Translations under genes and position numbers: made by a program
The notes under the pieces: model-generated
What the model was told of the DNA's origin: nothing
The model's input: only the letters and a program-made list of their open reading frames with translations
Database searches by the model: none
From: Trifolium pratense
Lineage: Eukaryota > Streptophyta > Magnoliopsida > Fabales > Fabaceae
Reading direction: 5' to 3'
Length of the DNA: 64,000 bases
Assembly: GCF_020283565.1 (NCBI RefSeq)
Contig: NC_060061.1
Span: 44,739,362 to 44,803,361 of the forward strand
Shown: positions 1-12,184 of the stretch, piece by piece
How positions within the stretch are numbered: the stretch's first letter is position 1
Layout: the number at the start of each line of letters is the position of its first letter

Positions 1-131
1 TGATGTATCACTTTGATTGGAAACTTCCCATTGGAGTGAAGAAAGAAGATTTAGACATGAGTGAGACTTTTGGAGTAACTATGGCTAAAAAAGAAGATTT
101 ATACCTTATTCCTTCCACTTATCATCCTTAG
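1..131 (+). CDS. Cytochrome P450 (CYP71D-like), 3' end only
   Basis: The window opens inside the last exon of a P450. The 42 residues seen start MYHFDWKLP and end in LIPSTYHP before a TAG stop at 129-131. They match, nearly residue for residue, the C-terminus of the P450 ending at 21488 ([25 protein letters not shown]). This is the part after the heme-binding loop, so no catalytic motif is inside the window. Plant CYP71-clan enzymes are ER-anchored haem monooxygenases of specialised metabolism; the substrate cannot be told. With the genes at 17325, 33940 and 61304 it makes a local CYP71D-type cluster. The stop codon is followed within a few bases by an unrelated coding-like fragment, so the native 3' UTR seems to be missing or displaced. 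Confidence 0.9.
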   Translation, partial: MYHFDWKLPIGVKKEDLDMSETFGVTMAKKEDLYLIPSTYHP

Positions 132-617
132 CCTACTCTAGCAAGCCAACAAAAAAACAAGACAAGGCGAAACAAAATTTGATGCAAGGCAACTGTCCAT
201 CACGAATAGAAGAAAGTTCCGGTAGTACAGATGATGAATATACGGATGAAGAATTCGAAGCACTGGAAATTTGGGAAATCGGTAAAATCTTAAATTTGAA
301 GGCATAAAAAGATAACGAGTATGTTGTAAAAAGATCGTTCAATGCATGCGCAGAAGCAATAGAAAACGAAATAAGAGCGCGCTAATGCTGCATTGGTTAG
401 AGTTAGCTAACTTTGAATTGCTGTGATTGTTGTTGCTTATTGGCTTCCTTCCATGTGTTTTTTGGAGGGCTGCTTGTAGGGTGTGTTAGGGTGTAGTGGT
501 TGCTGCATTTGGGTTTCAGTCTCTTGGTGTTATATTTTTGTTGGTGTGTTTTTTTTCCTCTTCCTCCCCTTCTTAGAAGGCATGGAAGTTTTGTCTTTCG
601 TGGCTTTGCCTTGTTGT
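132..617 (+). mobile_element. LINE-like retrotransposon 3' fragment
   Basis: Directly after the P450 stop an open frame runs to a TAA at 305-307 and, in the same frame, on to 385. The encoded stretch is acidic (STDDEYTDEEFEALEIW) and then reads WEIGKILNL and, past the stop, VVKRSFNACAEAIENEIRAR. A W-x-x-G-K-x-L motif in such a setting resembles the linker before the endonuclease domain of plant L1-type LINEs, recalled from general knowledge and not checked. The following T/G-rich tail without coding sense fits a truncated LINE end. It could also be a captured host exon. Confidence 0.3.
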
Positions 618-626
618 TTTTTTTAA

Positions 627-976
627 CGCTTAATTGCATGTATAGTCCCTTATGTTTATTTTAAGTTTTAATTTGGTCTATCATGTTTAAAAAGTTTCAA
701 ATTGATTCTTTTAGTCAAATTTTTATTTAAATCGTCTACGTGACTAATTATGGATTTGCATATGCGGACAACTTAAGAAGGTACTATGTGAAAGTTATAG
801 AAAAAATTAATTCAAAATTTAACAAAAAATTATAAAAAATTAACTCAAAATTTAACGAAAATGACGAACTTATATTAAAATCAATATAACATAAGGGACA
901 AAACATGAAACTTTTTAAACATAAGAGACCAAATTAAAAACTAAAATAAACATAAGGGACTAAATATGCAATTAAG
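627..976. mobile_element. MULE-type MITE, 350 bp
   Basis: The two ends are long inverted repeats: the left begins CGCTTAATTGCATGTATAGT and the right end is its imperfect reverse complement, the match running for about 70 bp. The element is flanked by a perfect 9-bp direct repeat TTTTTTTAA (618-626 and 977-985), the size Mutator-like transposases make. There is no coding capacity. The interior is AT-rich. Confidence 0.8.
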
Positions 977-1275
977 TTTTTTTAATGATAGATATATATA
1001 TTATATATTAATATAACTTGTTGGCTTTGTTATGTTAAGTCTTTTTTCTTGATAAGGAAATAATTATGTTTTTATGTGTGTATGGCAAGATTTTAAATCT
1101 TTGGAAATGAAACTATTATTATAGTTTGCAATATAGTTGTCCGGTCAAGAATTTTTGTTTTGTTGCTTCTCATTGATCGGATTCTATCCATAAATAGAAT
1201 TTTAGTACTATAGCAATTAAGAAAAATGCTCAATGCAGCTAAGCTATCCATAAGTAGTATTATAATACTATACAA

Positions 1276-1410
1276 TTTTTTTTTTGTCAAGTATACTAGT
1301 GGTTGGAAAATCCAAGTTAAATGTGAATAAGTGAAGTATCTCGAGTTCGAACTCGGGCTCATGCACATAAAGTGCGATATCCATACCAACTGAGCTATGC
1401 TCCTGGAGAC
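1276..1410 (-). mobile_element. tRNA-derived SINE
   Basis: Read on the minus strand it starts with a tRNA-like head containing a perfect A box (TAGCTCAGTTGG) and a B box (AGTTCGAACTC), the internal RNA polymerase III promoter, followed by a tRNA-unrelated body and a 3' A run. It is flanked by the 10-bp direct repeat TACTATACAA (1266-1275 and 1695-1704). The right copy is separated from the SINE by a Stowaway element that inserted into its first TA. Confidence 0.8.
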
Positions 1411-1696
1411 TACTCCCTCCGTACCACAATATATGTCACTTTGGAGGAAAAATTTGTACCACAATATATGTCGCTTTATATCACCAATGAAGCATTTAAT
1501 GCTATTTTTCTTATTATACCCTTAACTATTTATTACTCTCTCTTCTTTCCATTCTTCAAATTTTTTTTTCCATACCATAAATGAAGGACAATTTTGTAAA
1601 TCAACTCATAATCTCTCTTTTCCATACAACATTAATTATCTTTCTTAATATGTGTAAAAGTGTCAAAACGACATATATTATAATACGGAGGGAGTA
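1411..1696. mobile_element. Stowaway MITE (Tc1/mariner)
   Basis: The termini are TACTCCCTCCGTACCACAAT and its complement ending ACGGAGGGAGTA, the classic Stowaway ends, with a TA duplication. The 286-bp element has no coding capacity and lies inside the target duplication of the neighbouring SINE, so it is younger than that SINE. Confidence 0.9.
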
Positions 1697-1704
1697 CTAT
1701 ACAA

Positions 1705-1968
1705 ATATTCCTTTTTTTTTTTGAACGGCAAAGACTACACAAATACTCTAATTCCTACAATTTATATACAATAATTGATGATGACAGCTAAGCATATATT
1801 CAGCAAAAATAAGAATCTTAGTGATGACAAAATCACAACAATAATTAAAGATATCATTAAATTACAACATTAATTAAGATTACAACAATAATTAGAGATT
1901 AGATAATTAAAATCACAACAATAATTAGCAATTAAATTGATAATGGAGCAGGATATTCTTTATTGACA
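1705..1968 (-). mobile_element. Copia 3' LTR remnant
   Basis: On the minus strand a purine-rich tract (CTCCGGAGGGAA) is followed at 1968 by TGTCAATAAAG, which looks like a polypurine tract abutting an LTR start. Further on lies a TATATAAATTG motif and an A run. It lies in the right order to be the LTR of the Copia element whose RNase H tail is at 2635-2735 and 14116-14210. The left boundary is uncertain. The stretch also carries several near-copies of ATCACAACAATAATTA. Confidence 0.45.
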
Positions 1969-2006
1969 TTCCCTCCGGAGAAAAATTAAAATGATGTTGG
2001 TGTAGT

Positions 2007-2634
2007 GTTGGGAATAGGCTGTACAGGGGCCTTCGGCCTGGCCTGATTTGTTTATTAAAAATGTCAGACTTAAGTCTTAAAAAGAGTCTATTTATATAAA
2101 TAGACCAGACTCATGCTTCTAAAAAAACCTACAAAGCCTGATAGATGGGTCTGTTTATATTTAATAATTATTGTTTATATTTATATAATATTATTATTTA
2201 TATCTTGTAAAAAATATATTATTTTTTTACAAAGAAAAAATATATTATTTAGACAAAATATTTCAGCACAATTCACAAATCATCGGGTTAACATTAGTGC
2301 TTAGTAAACAATTTGTATTATGGCATACTTAATAGATTTTGTCGTAATCATACTTATTATTTTATTAGCTTTTAATTACTGTGTTAATTATTTTATTAGC
2401 TTTTTCTTAATGTTGTAGAAATTATAAAAATTTAAACGTGAAATAGGCTTTAAGGTATGTTTGGCCTATTTAAAAAGACTATATAGAGGCTTTTATATAA
2501 CACAGACTTTTAAATAGGATTAAAGGTCAGGCCAGGCCAAAAAAAATAATATTTGATAAGCCGTAAACCAGACTTAGATTTGAAGAAAAATCATAGGCCA
2601 GACTCAGGCAAGCCTGGACTGGCCTGTTCCCAAC
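2007..2634. mobile_element. Non-autonomous DNA transposon, 628 bp
   Basis: Ends are imperfect inverted repeats: GTTGGGAATAGGC at the left and GCCTGTTCCCAAC at the right, with GGCCTGGCCTGA-like sequence just inside both. The interior is AT-rich and repeats AATAGACCAGAC/GGCCTATTTAAAAAG motifs. I found no clear target duplication. It interrupts the end of a Copia polyprotein remnant. Confidence 0.6.
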
Positions 2635-2735
2635 CATATGGGTGGTCAAGCATCAATTTCCTGATGTGAAACTGATGCACAAGTTCAAATAACATTAATT
2701 AAAATATTTGTTGGTTGAAGTTGTAATGTGACAAG
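2635..2735 (-). pseudogene. Copia RNase H tail, distal part (decayed)
   Basis: In minus-strand translation, across frameshifts, it reads VTLQLQPTNIL and VHQFHIRKLMLDHPP, which parallels the VTTQLQPADILTK and HQFLVGKLML end of Copia integrase/RNase H polyproteins. It continues directly from the piece at 14116-14210 once the Gypsy element between them is removed. Stops and frame changes show it is dead. Confidence 0.6.
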
Positions 2736-3087
2736 TGTCACGACCCAATTCCAATCGTGACCGGCGCACGAACTAATACTAGTCCGGCAAGCCTAATGAC
2801 CGAATTTAACAAACAATAAATATATTATTTCCAAATGACTATTTACTTTAGAACAATTTTACTGAAATTTCGACAAAGTCTCATTTGTATTTTCAATGTT
2901 TCCAAATCAGAATAAATCCTGTTTGCAGCATATACATCATTCAGTCAAAATTTTCAAAATATACATGTTTAAATTTATACATTTCAAAACAAGATATTCC
3001 TAGACTCAAAATAGCTGCAGATACTCGATCAACTCCAAATATACATATACAAAATAGTTGTTCATCAAGAAGGCCTACCAAAAGAGT
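2736..3087 (-). repeat. Extra copy of the Gypsy LTR edge (352 bp)
   Basis: By eye identical to the first 352 bp of the LTR at 6184-6535. Even the 24 bp of flanking host sequence (GGTTGAAGTTGTAATGTGACAAG region) is repeated before it. It stops at AAGAGT, exactly where a CACTA terminus begins. It is a duplicate of the Gypsy element's left junction, not an independent insertion. Confidence 0.85.
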
Positions 3088-6000
3088 CACTACTAGAAAA
3101 AAATTCATTTGGGACGGAAAATTCTGTCGCACAACAGTTGAAATTTCTGTCCCAAACTAATTTTGGGACGGAATTTGTGACAAACCAAATTTCGTCGCAA
3201 TTCGCGCGTCGCAATTTGTTGGGGACGGAAATAATCAAACTGTCGCAATTTTGGGACGGAATTCGGGACAGAAATAATTATCAAACATTGGGACCTTTTT
3301 AACATTCCGTCTCAATTTACTGACAGATTTTAAAATTCCGTCCCAATCAAAGTGCCGCATAATTTTATCCAATTTCTTGTTTCACTCTAATAAAATCCTA
3401 ATAAAAGTAATTACTTATATAAATTCATGTAATAATCATCAATTTTCATTCAACTTGTAAGAAATTACATATTTACTTGTCCGATACAAAACATAAATTG
3501 CTCAATCATAAACATAATATACATAATCCAAATTATAACAACATATCCAAAAGACTAAACTTCTAATAATTTTGAAGTTTTTACATTCAAAGTCATCACT
3601 ATTATTATGAAGGCATGGACACACATGCTTCCATCTAAATGCAATCCATATCAATAGGCTTCGGCAAGTACTTCATTATCACCAAACTCCTAATATTGAT
3701 GTAGAGACTCAAAGTATGAACATAGCCGGAGAATGTTTTCCCTGTAAACTAAAATAAAAATAGAAAACATTAATTGACTGGGGTCTATCTCAACAACTAA
3801 TTTGCAACAAGTTCAAAAGAATTCTCCCACAAATTAATTAGTATGCATACTTAAAAGAAAAAATGTAACAGGAGGTTGCTATCACATATAGTATCCTATA
3901 CCTCATACATTATCTATTGTTCTGAAGTTGTATGTATTTTTGCAACATATATACATAGTAAATTAGTCAAGATGCTCATAAAAAACTAAAATGCAGTGAT
4001 ATAAGATATATTTGTTTTCTCTTTTTTTGTGCTGCACAACTAACTAATCAACTAGTTAAGTACAAATGAAAGGAAATAAAGGCCTAATACATTTTAAAAA
4101 CTTAATATTCAACATTCAACCATTCCCAATTCAGCTTTTCAACAAGTCTATATTTCTTTTGCTTACTCAAAGTAAGACAAAAACAAGGCAACTGATAATT
4201 TAGTACACACATATGCATCACTTGTACAAAAACAAGGGCCTTTTTAATACCTTGGCATAAAGAAAATACTTGATCAGTTCAATTCAAATTCCATTAGCTA
4301 AAACTTCAGTCATTGTTTCTCCTCTTACTGCATTACTATTAATCAAGAGAAAGGTTAACACATAGAAAAAAGTTTCTTCAGCTCCAAATTATGAGATACA
4401 ACCAAAACACCATAACAATGATCAAGAGTCAAGACTTACCCCCCATATGATAAATAAGCTATTGAAATTCTCTACCTCTGCCCCATAAACTACGACAGTT
4501 GCAGCAGAGCATACAGCTGCATAACCTGTAAAAATGAAATTTTGGATAACACAAGACCAGTACAAGAATCACAATATATCACTCCTAACATCCTGATGAG
4601 AAGCCTAATGAAAAACACACCTACAACTCCTGATCAATATATAAACCAAACCAAAGAAAATAAGAAAAGTAACTTGAAGCACGTACTTTTCAAACAAAAA
4701 AAAAAAACTTGGAAGAACATATATATGCTGCACCCATCTTTCCAGCCAAAAGAATACATTGAGCTCAAACCACTAATCAAATCAAAATGAACAAAAATTA
4801 GAAAACAGCATTAAGGAGAAACAAAAAAATACTGGATAAATTCAATCAAAATTTTCCGAAACAAATCATTAACTAAAACTGAAGACATCTAAAGTAATCA
4901 CGATACCCTAGATCCAGCGATATGTATATGAAACAACCCTGTTCATCATATACAGAAGTGATAAAACATAGAGAAATTTCCAAAAATATCATAATAATAC
5001 TGAAATTGAAAATAAAAAATTGAAGAGTTGGTTGAGAACTTACATCAACAACCCTGTTTATCATCTTCTTGTAGCTTCAAACTAGAGAGACGATAGTTTC
5101 CTGTAGCTTCAAAACAGTGTTCGGCATAAATATAGGGATTGAGAGAGAGAGAGGAATTAAAAAAATTGAAGAACTAAAATCTTCCTCTTTACTCATAACA
5201 AAGATAGAGATCCAATGGAGGTCAGGGAGAAGTTTAAACGAAAAGGGGATGGAAAATTCGTACCGACGATAGTGACTGAGTTGAGAGAAGAGACGGTGAC
5301 GATTGAGTTGACTGGTGTTGAGACGAGAGATGAAAGTGATGGCCGGTGACTGGCGTTAGGGTTCTCTGGTAGCGATGAGTCGATGACGAGACTGAGTGCT
5401 TCATTCTCACTAGCGTTAGGGTTCAATTGGCTTCTTTCTCTAAATTGCCTGTGTTAGAGATTTATCTTTGTTTTACCAACATTTATCAAATAAACTTTTT
5501 TTTTTTTCCAGTTATCTTAATAATTTATCTATTAAAGTAAGTAAGTCTTTTTTTTTTTTGACACAATAAAGTAAGTCTTCTAATTTACTTAAAAATAATA
5601 AAATTAATTCTTACAATTCTTTGATTTTACCAAATATAATTTATATTTTCGTTTGGTACAATTAGAATTATTTTAATTTAATAAAAGGCCTAAATCCTTA
5701 CCAAAAAAATAAAACGCCTAAAATAATTATTTTGTATATACTTGCATAATTTAAATTTTTTGTGAAATTTTATAAACCATAATAAATGATATTAAATAAT
5801 AATTATAATAAATAAAAATTAAATACCCCTTTTTCCCTTTAAATGATATTAAATAATAATTATAATAAAGAAATAAAAATTACATTCCCGTCACTGTGGT
5901 AATGGCGCCAATTTTCCCCCTTTAATTTCACTAAATTTTGGAATAATTATGAGACGGAAATACAAATTCAGTCCCAAATTTGCGACAGATATTTTACTTT

Positions 6001-6149
6001 GTCTCAATTTGGAGACGGAATATCAATTCCGTCCCAACTGACCAAAGAAATTTAAAAAGAAATGTTTCTGAGTGAAAAGCGTCGCAAATTTCGTCCCAAT
6101 TTAAATATTTTGGGACGGAAAATATTTCGGTCACAAATTTCCGTCCCAG
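3088..6149. mobile_element. CACTA (En/Spm) non-autonomous element, right end lost
   Basis: It begins CACTACTAGAAAAAAATTC, the CACTA terminal motif, and both sides carry many subterminal copies of GGGACGGAA and its complement (3108-3340 and 5945-6150), the arrangement typical of transposase-binding arrays. The expected closing TTTTCTAGTAGTG is absent; the sequence runs instead into a second copy of the Gypsy insertion flank. No transposase is encoded. The middle (about 3570-5460) has spliced-transcript-like structure on the minus strand. Confidence 0.75.
4440..4525 (-). other. Exon-like cargo inside the CACTA element
   Basis: On the minus strand this 86-bp segment is bounded by TTTTTACAG and GTAAGT, strong plant acceptor and donor sites, and has one frame open throughout. 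A second donor-like site (GTAAGTTC at 5038-5045) ends an upstream leader whose reading frame at 5193-5426 starts MNPNASENEAL. Together they look like part of a transcription unit captured by, or belonging to, the transposon. I do not recognise a protein family. Confidence 0.4.
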
Positions 6150-6183
6150 ATATATTTGTAGGTTGAAGTTGTAATGTGACAAG

Positions 6184-8114
6184 TGTCACGACCCAATTCC
6201 AATCGTGACCGGCGCACGAACTAATACTAGTCCGGCAAGCCTAATGACCGAATTTAACAAACAATAAATATATTATTTCCAAATGACTATTTACTTTAGA
6301 ACAATTTTACTGAAATTTCGACAAAGTCTCATTTGTATTTTCAATGTTTCCAAATCAGAATAAATCCTGTTTGCAGCATATACATCATTCAGTCAAAATT
6401 TTCAAAATATACATGTTTAAATTTATACATTTCAAAACAAGATATTCCTAGACTCAAAATAGCTGCAGATACTCGATCAACTCCAAATATACATATACAA
6501 AATAGTTGTTCATCAAGAAGGCCTACCAAAAGAGTGACATTGACAAATCTTTAACTCTGATAGAAGCTTTCTATTCAGTTGACTTTGAATCTGAAAAAAA
6601 ATATAAGATGAAGGAGTAAGTCACAAGGACTTAGTGAGAGATAACAACCATTACCAACTAGATGGGAAACACACAAAGGCACGAGCATTTGATTTTTAGA
6701 AAGCTTGTAATAATTATTGTGTAGCAGTAACTACGTACTATAAATAATATTCGATCCAAATCATTATAGAGTTTGAAATTTGAAATAATAAAAAATATAG
6801 AAATCCAATCAAATAAAAAGAAGTCATAACGAGAGAATCGAGAGACGGCTCCATCTCGTTGATAGCCCTTTCCTCCTAAGAGTGGCCTTTCACTTAGGGG
6901 CGGCTCCATCTAACGGATAGCCCTTTTCTCCTCGATTACGAAAATACATCCTCATCTTTAATTAGAGAGTCTACAATATCGTTGATAGCCAATTCGTTAC
7001 GAGAGAATCGAGAGACGGCTCCATCTCGTTGATAGCCCTTTCCTCCTAAGAGTGGCCTTTCACTTAGGGGCGGCTCCATCTAACGGATAGCCCTTTTCTA
7101 CTCGATATTATATAACTAGGTGCACCTAGACCGTTATCCTCGTTATCGGTTACTTGATCGAAATCATTATTCTCAAAACATATTTATCAAAATCCACGTT
7201 TCACAAGATATTGAAATTTATCTAAAAATACCACAACAAACCTCATTTTCAATTCATTTGTTCAACAAGTCATGGATAAGTCCAAATAAAGTATAGTTAA
7301 ATTTGATGACTTGGAAATTATATAACAATGACGAGAAAATGTTCAAAGGGTGTGTTCCCCAATTTTATAAATACTTTAACATAGAAAATAAGCAACATAA
7401 AATTGATAATAGTAGTTAAAATAAGTAGTAATGATCATCATCAACTCACAACTATGACGAATCAACTCCGTTCCTAGCAATGCCTTCCGGAATGACCACC
7501 GGAGCAATTTTCATCGAATCTGAACATCATACAACAATTTCAGCTCTCGTGAAAACTTATTTAATATCACACTACCAATAGATAAAAGAATTAGACAAAA
7601 CCCCCAATTTGTTAGAGTTAGAGTTTAAAGTGACTCATGAAAAATCTAAGAGTTTACTACACACTAGTTCTGCTACTCATCCAAAATAGATATCATTTTT
7701 AAACTCGTGAATCATAAAATTTTACCTCAAAGAATATAAATGACCAACTTTCAAGAGATGGATATTCTTCTCCTTTCTTAGAGCAATAACCCTAACTCCA
7801 AAATCTTTACCCATGAACACTTTTAGACTAGGAGATAGCTTTGCTTATATGAGTAATTAACCATCAAGAGTGGAGAGAAGAGAAAAAGAATTATGGTGAA
7901 TTGGAATAGAGACGAACAAAATGAAAGTGAGAGTGGAGAGAATTCTAGAAGATGGGAGTAGAGAGTGAAAGGCACGTGAGAGAAATAGAAAGGGGTGGGT
8001 GGGGTTTCCGTGTTTTATTTGGTTTGTCTTTTTGTCCCATGTTTTTTTTTTTTTTATTATTATTTTTTATATTTTTTTTTATTCTAGAAAAAAAAACCGA
8101 AACGGTGCGTTTCA
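6184..8114 (-). repeat. 3' LTR of the Gypsy element
   Basis: 1931 bp, TG...CA ends. It contains a nearly exact internal direct duplication of a roughly 90-bp segment (about 6827-6925 and 7000-7098, starting ACGAGAGAATCGAGAGACGG), also present in the other LTR. Confidence 0.9.
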
Positions 8115-10137
8115 ATCTTCCCCCCTTAAGAAAATTCGTCCTCGAATTTATACTACTAATCTTGATTTTTAAATAAATGTGGATACTTGTCACACATGAC
8201 TTATTTGGGTTCTCAAGTTATTACCTCGTTAAACAATCTTTGCCATAGAATCTCTGCTTAAACGATACCCTTTGATCATAAACATATATATCACTTCCTT
8301 ATCTATATATATTATAGCTATCAAATGGTTCAACATAAGAAAAATCCTAGTCTAGCTGCACATTTTCATGAATAATCACATGAAAGGGTCATAAAGGTAT
8401 TTCTAGAGCATAGAAATATAAAATACCGTACGGACTGTCGAGAGATCTGGTCGAAGTCCCAAGTGATAAGATAGAAGTTCGAATCTCTACCGAAACTCTA
8501 ACATTCCATTGAACCTTAAACTAATTTCCCCCCTTCTGCCAAACCACAATACACCCTACATTTGTGAAACATGTAGGAATACATGCATGCTCTCCCACTG
8601 TGAACAGTAAGGGCGACATCTCTGATTAGAGTAAGACTTTTCCTACTTCGAATTGTCATTAAACACTCCTAGAAAATCTTAACCTTTTCAACAATATGTT
8701 GAATCAACTCTAGGCCCACTAGTTTAGAGTTTAGACTAGCCAACATCCAATCATACTATCAAAGACATACATTGTCTACATACAATGCCTCAAAGGCGCC
8801 ACTTTAATACTAGATTCGTAACTATTTATATGAAATTTCCATCATAGAAAAACATTGGTCAACTTCCTCTAATAATAAGAACACAAGCACGAAACATATC
8901 CTCTATGTTTTTTTTTTATAGTTTTGACAAATTGACCATCGGTCCTAGGATAATGATTGTACTAAGATTCAAACGGGTTCCTATTTCTGATAGACATCTA
9001 AAACGGAGCAGACAACTGAGCACCATGTTGTCAGAGATAGTAAAGATTGACATACCATGTAAAGAAAGGATCTAGTTTAAATAAATCTTAACATAATGAT
9101 CTATGGATGGTTTAAAGTTTCTACTGTTGCTTATATGTAAAATGGTCTACTGTTGGCACAATTCCACTAGCATTCTTGCTGTAACTAACTAAAATTCAAC
9201 AATAGATCTTAGAATCACATCTCTTTTAGTTCAATGGTTTATTACTTTAGGCATTTGGAATCATACTTTCACATCTTACAATCATTAAAACAATATACTC
9301 AAGGTTCTCACTCTTGTGACATCTGTAAGACCACCCCCAACAAGAACTTATATAAGGTTGCAACATTACTTTCAAACAAAACACACAAGGAATTGAACAT
9401 AAAATTAAAGGTACCGAACTTAAATTATGTCTTGAACAATGATGTATGGAGGTTTTGGGAGTAGCACTTCACACACTTCTAGTTTTATTTGACACCCTGC
9501 TTTAACTATAATCATTGCAGCATATCAAAATCTCCTTTCCACCAACATGCTTCCGCTGCGCAACTCTGATTTGTTTGGTAAGTAGTTTATGACCGTATTC
9601 CATAATACTCACCTAATTTACTCTCTACTGTTTCAATTTATCAACTCGTGATCTAATAACCCAAGAAACATATAGTAGGAAATATTGAGAGGTTTAAAAA
9701 ATAGTCTTCAAGAGCTTATAAATAAAAAATACTTGTTTCATTCATTCCAGAAGTTAATCACCTTGAATGACTATCACAGGGCATCATTCTATTATAACTA
9801 GTATTTATGTTACATAAATAAACCACCTACTTCATATTTAATTTACATCTTAATAGTCTACCAACCAAGCCTGGACATACTCAATCCAAATGTATTCCTA
9901 AATCAAGGAATATTAAATTTCAAGTTTAATAATATCCTTATCAAGGCCTAAATTTTTACTAATAAATATGTTAATAGCCTAGAAGCTACTAACCAATGCA
10001 GAGTTAATAGGTGGTTTTCCGCATGTTTCTATTGCTTAGGAATTCACAGATAAGTAATTTTTTATTTTTTTATTTTTATTTTTGGTGACTCATAAGAAAA
10101 GGTAGAATTTTGAGACTTGAAAATAAATTTTTCAATC

Positions 10138-10416
10138 CTAGTAGGTCTTCAATACAATCTTGATTTGAAAACGCTCAGGTTTATGACCGTTCCTAACTCT
10201 ATCAAATATCCATAAAGATGTTAGAGAATTAGTAAACTCAAAAGACATAACCAGAATTATATAATGCTCATAGTATGTGCAAAGAGTTTTTATTGAAATA
10301 AGACCCCTCTCAACCTTTAATTGGTGATGCCTAGACCGCAAATCAATCCTAGACAAAACACTTAACTTCTTGAAGTTGATCACACAACTCGTCAATTCAA
10401 AGTAAACAATATTCAA
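10138..10416 (-). pseudogene. Decayed reverse transcriptase of the Gypsy element
   Basis: The minus-strand frame reads LSRIDLRSRHHQLKVERG, then YEHYIILVMSFEFTNSLT. This follows the S-x-I-D-L-R-S-G-Y-H-Q and YGHYEFLVMPFGLTNAP blocks of plant Gypsy reverse transcriptases, with many changes. The catalytic YxDD box is not found in the frame, so the domain is inactive. The open stretch at 10753-10950 lies where the protease would be expected but cannot be assigned. Confidence 0.7.
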
Positions 10417-12164
10417 TCGTTACTACCCTCCTATTCGATTCTCTACCACACAATATCACATGGGTTCATCTTTCTTCCCTATAAACAATATCACGGCTTC
10501 CCAAGGAAAAGAAGTTGGACTAATAAATATCTTATTGAGAAAATCATATAGCTTTCTCCCTTAACACTTAAAGTTATGCTAACTATTTGATGAAGAGGTA
10601 TGGATGTCGTTGAGTGTTAGGAACCAAGTTTATAGATATCTTAATATTCTTATCATGAGGCAATCTAAGAAATTCTTCAGGAAAAACATTAGGAAACTCA
10701 CGTTTTTTGGAACTATTTAATGTTTTTTCTTCACTCACTTGTATTTCCATAATCAAGAATAATTATCCATAATAACTCCTTTTTTTTTTAACAACTTGTT
10801 AGATCCTAAACAAGAGGTTAAATTATATGGTACAAAATCACGTTCTACTCGCAAAGGATAAAAGCGATTACCCAATATCTCAATTCTCACTCCCTTGTTA
10901 TAATAGACTAAGGTGATATGATGGAAGAACGTCCAATTCATACACAACATCCTGTCATAATCTATACTAAAGCTACCAGTGTTAATTCATAACTAGATAA
11001 TAATTGTGTCGTAGCTGCCAAGGACGACCCCTCCTGTTACTGCATACTCGACCACATTGAAAGTACATTTTACCCTCTTTGAAAAAAAATTCAGATTGAA
11101 ATCAACCTTTAAAGTCAAAATTATTCTAAGGAAAAGTGAATTATTTATATGCACCATAATCTAATCTACGACTCTACACTGTGTAAAAAATTTTGTCTAC
11201 TAGAACTATCTCTCTTGTGATAGTAATATTTGTTGTGCCTTGAAAGTTCTGCAAAACGAGTTTTGTTCTTTGAAATTGACATAACCTCAGTTTGTTTAAA
11301 TCCCTCATAGTCATAATTTAAACCATGCATCTCCAACACTTTCTAAAAGAAAACGAGTCATAAACAATCAAGAGATCTCACTCCATGCCAACGTCGGTGA
11401 TCCTATTTGTACAGGTAAGTGTATCAAACAAGTCATATACCAAATCCTCCAACTTAAATGATGTCAACTTCACTGCCCCTATATCTGAGCATCCTAACGC
11501 TTTTTATAATTAACCTCTTTAGATAGTCAATGAATTTAAGTGGATCCTCACGCACACTCGACGTAGAAAAGGTAAGGGTTTAGGTATCATGAATTTCTCT
11601 ATATCAACATTAATCTCTCTAGATGGGGTTATCGTCTAGTACTCACCCTGGCTAACTACTTGTGACCCATCAAAATTTGTTTGTCTTAGATTATCATTAT
11701 CATGCTACTTCTCAACAACAATCACAATAAGTTGTTGCAATACCTTTAGCAATATTTGTCTTCCTCTAGGCACCTCAACACTAACTACTACTACTACAAC
11801 CAATCACGTCCGTCGACATGAATGCCGCATCCTCGATCATCTACTTTAAATCGACAACGAGTACGTACGAATCATTACTCTTTAACTAGGTTGGGAAGTA
11901 AACCATAAGGAAAAACTTTGCTTCTAGTGGAGATCCTAGTGTTGGGTGGCGTCCTGACCAAATGAAAGAAAATTGACCGAATATGGGACAAGACGACAAA
12001 TCAGATGTAGACAAATCAAAGACCAAAAGAGATCATTGGATTGAACAACAAGTGAGACTACCATAGAATGCTAATAGCTTCTTGCAAGTAAATGGTGCCG
12101 CGGTTCACAATTTACTAACAAGAACCTATTCTCATTCTATGTCTGCAGCTATTAGGACCTATAA

Positions 12165-12180
12165 CCAGGCTCTGATACCA
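12165..12180 (-). other. Primer-binding site of the Gypsy element
   Basis: Minus-strand TGGTATCAGAGCCTGG is complementary to the 3' end of initiator methionine tRNA. It lies 4 bp inside the 5' LTR (12185-14115). Confidence 0.85.
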
Positions 12181-12184
12181 ACTT

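Noticed and set aside
133..342. Minus-strand frame of 69 codons
   Set aside because: Complement of an acidic plus-strand coding-like stretch; composition is typical of an antisense shadow.
7945..8193. Reading frames on both strands at the LTR edge (also 13946-14147)
   Set aside because: They translate the T-rich end of the Gypsy LTR and appear in both LTRs; not genes.
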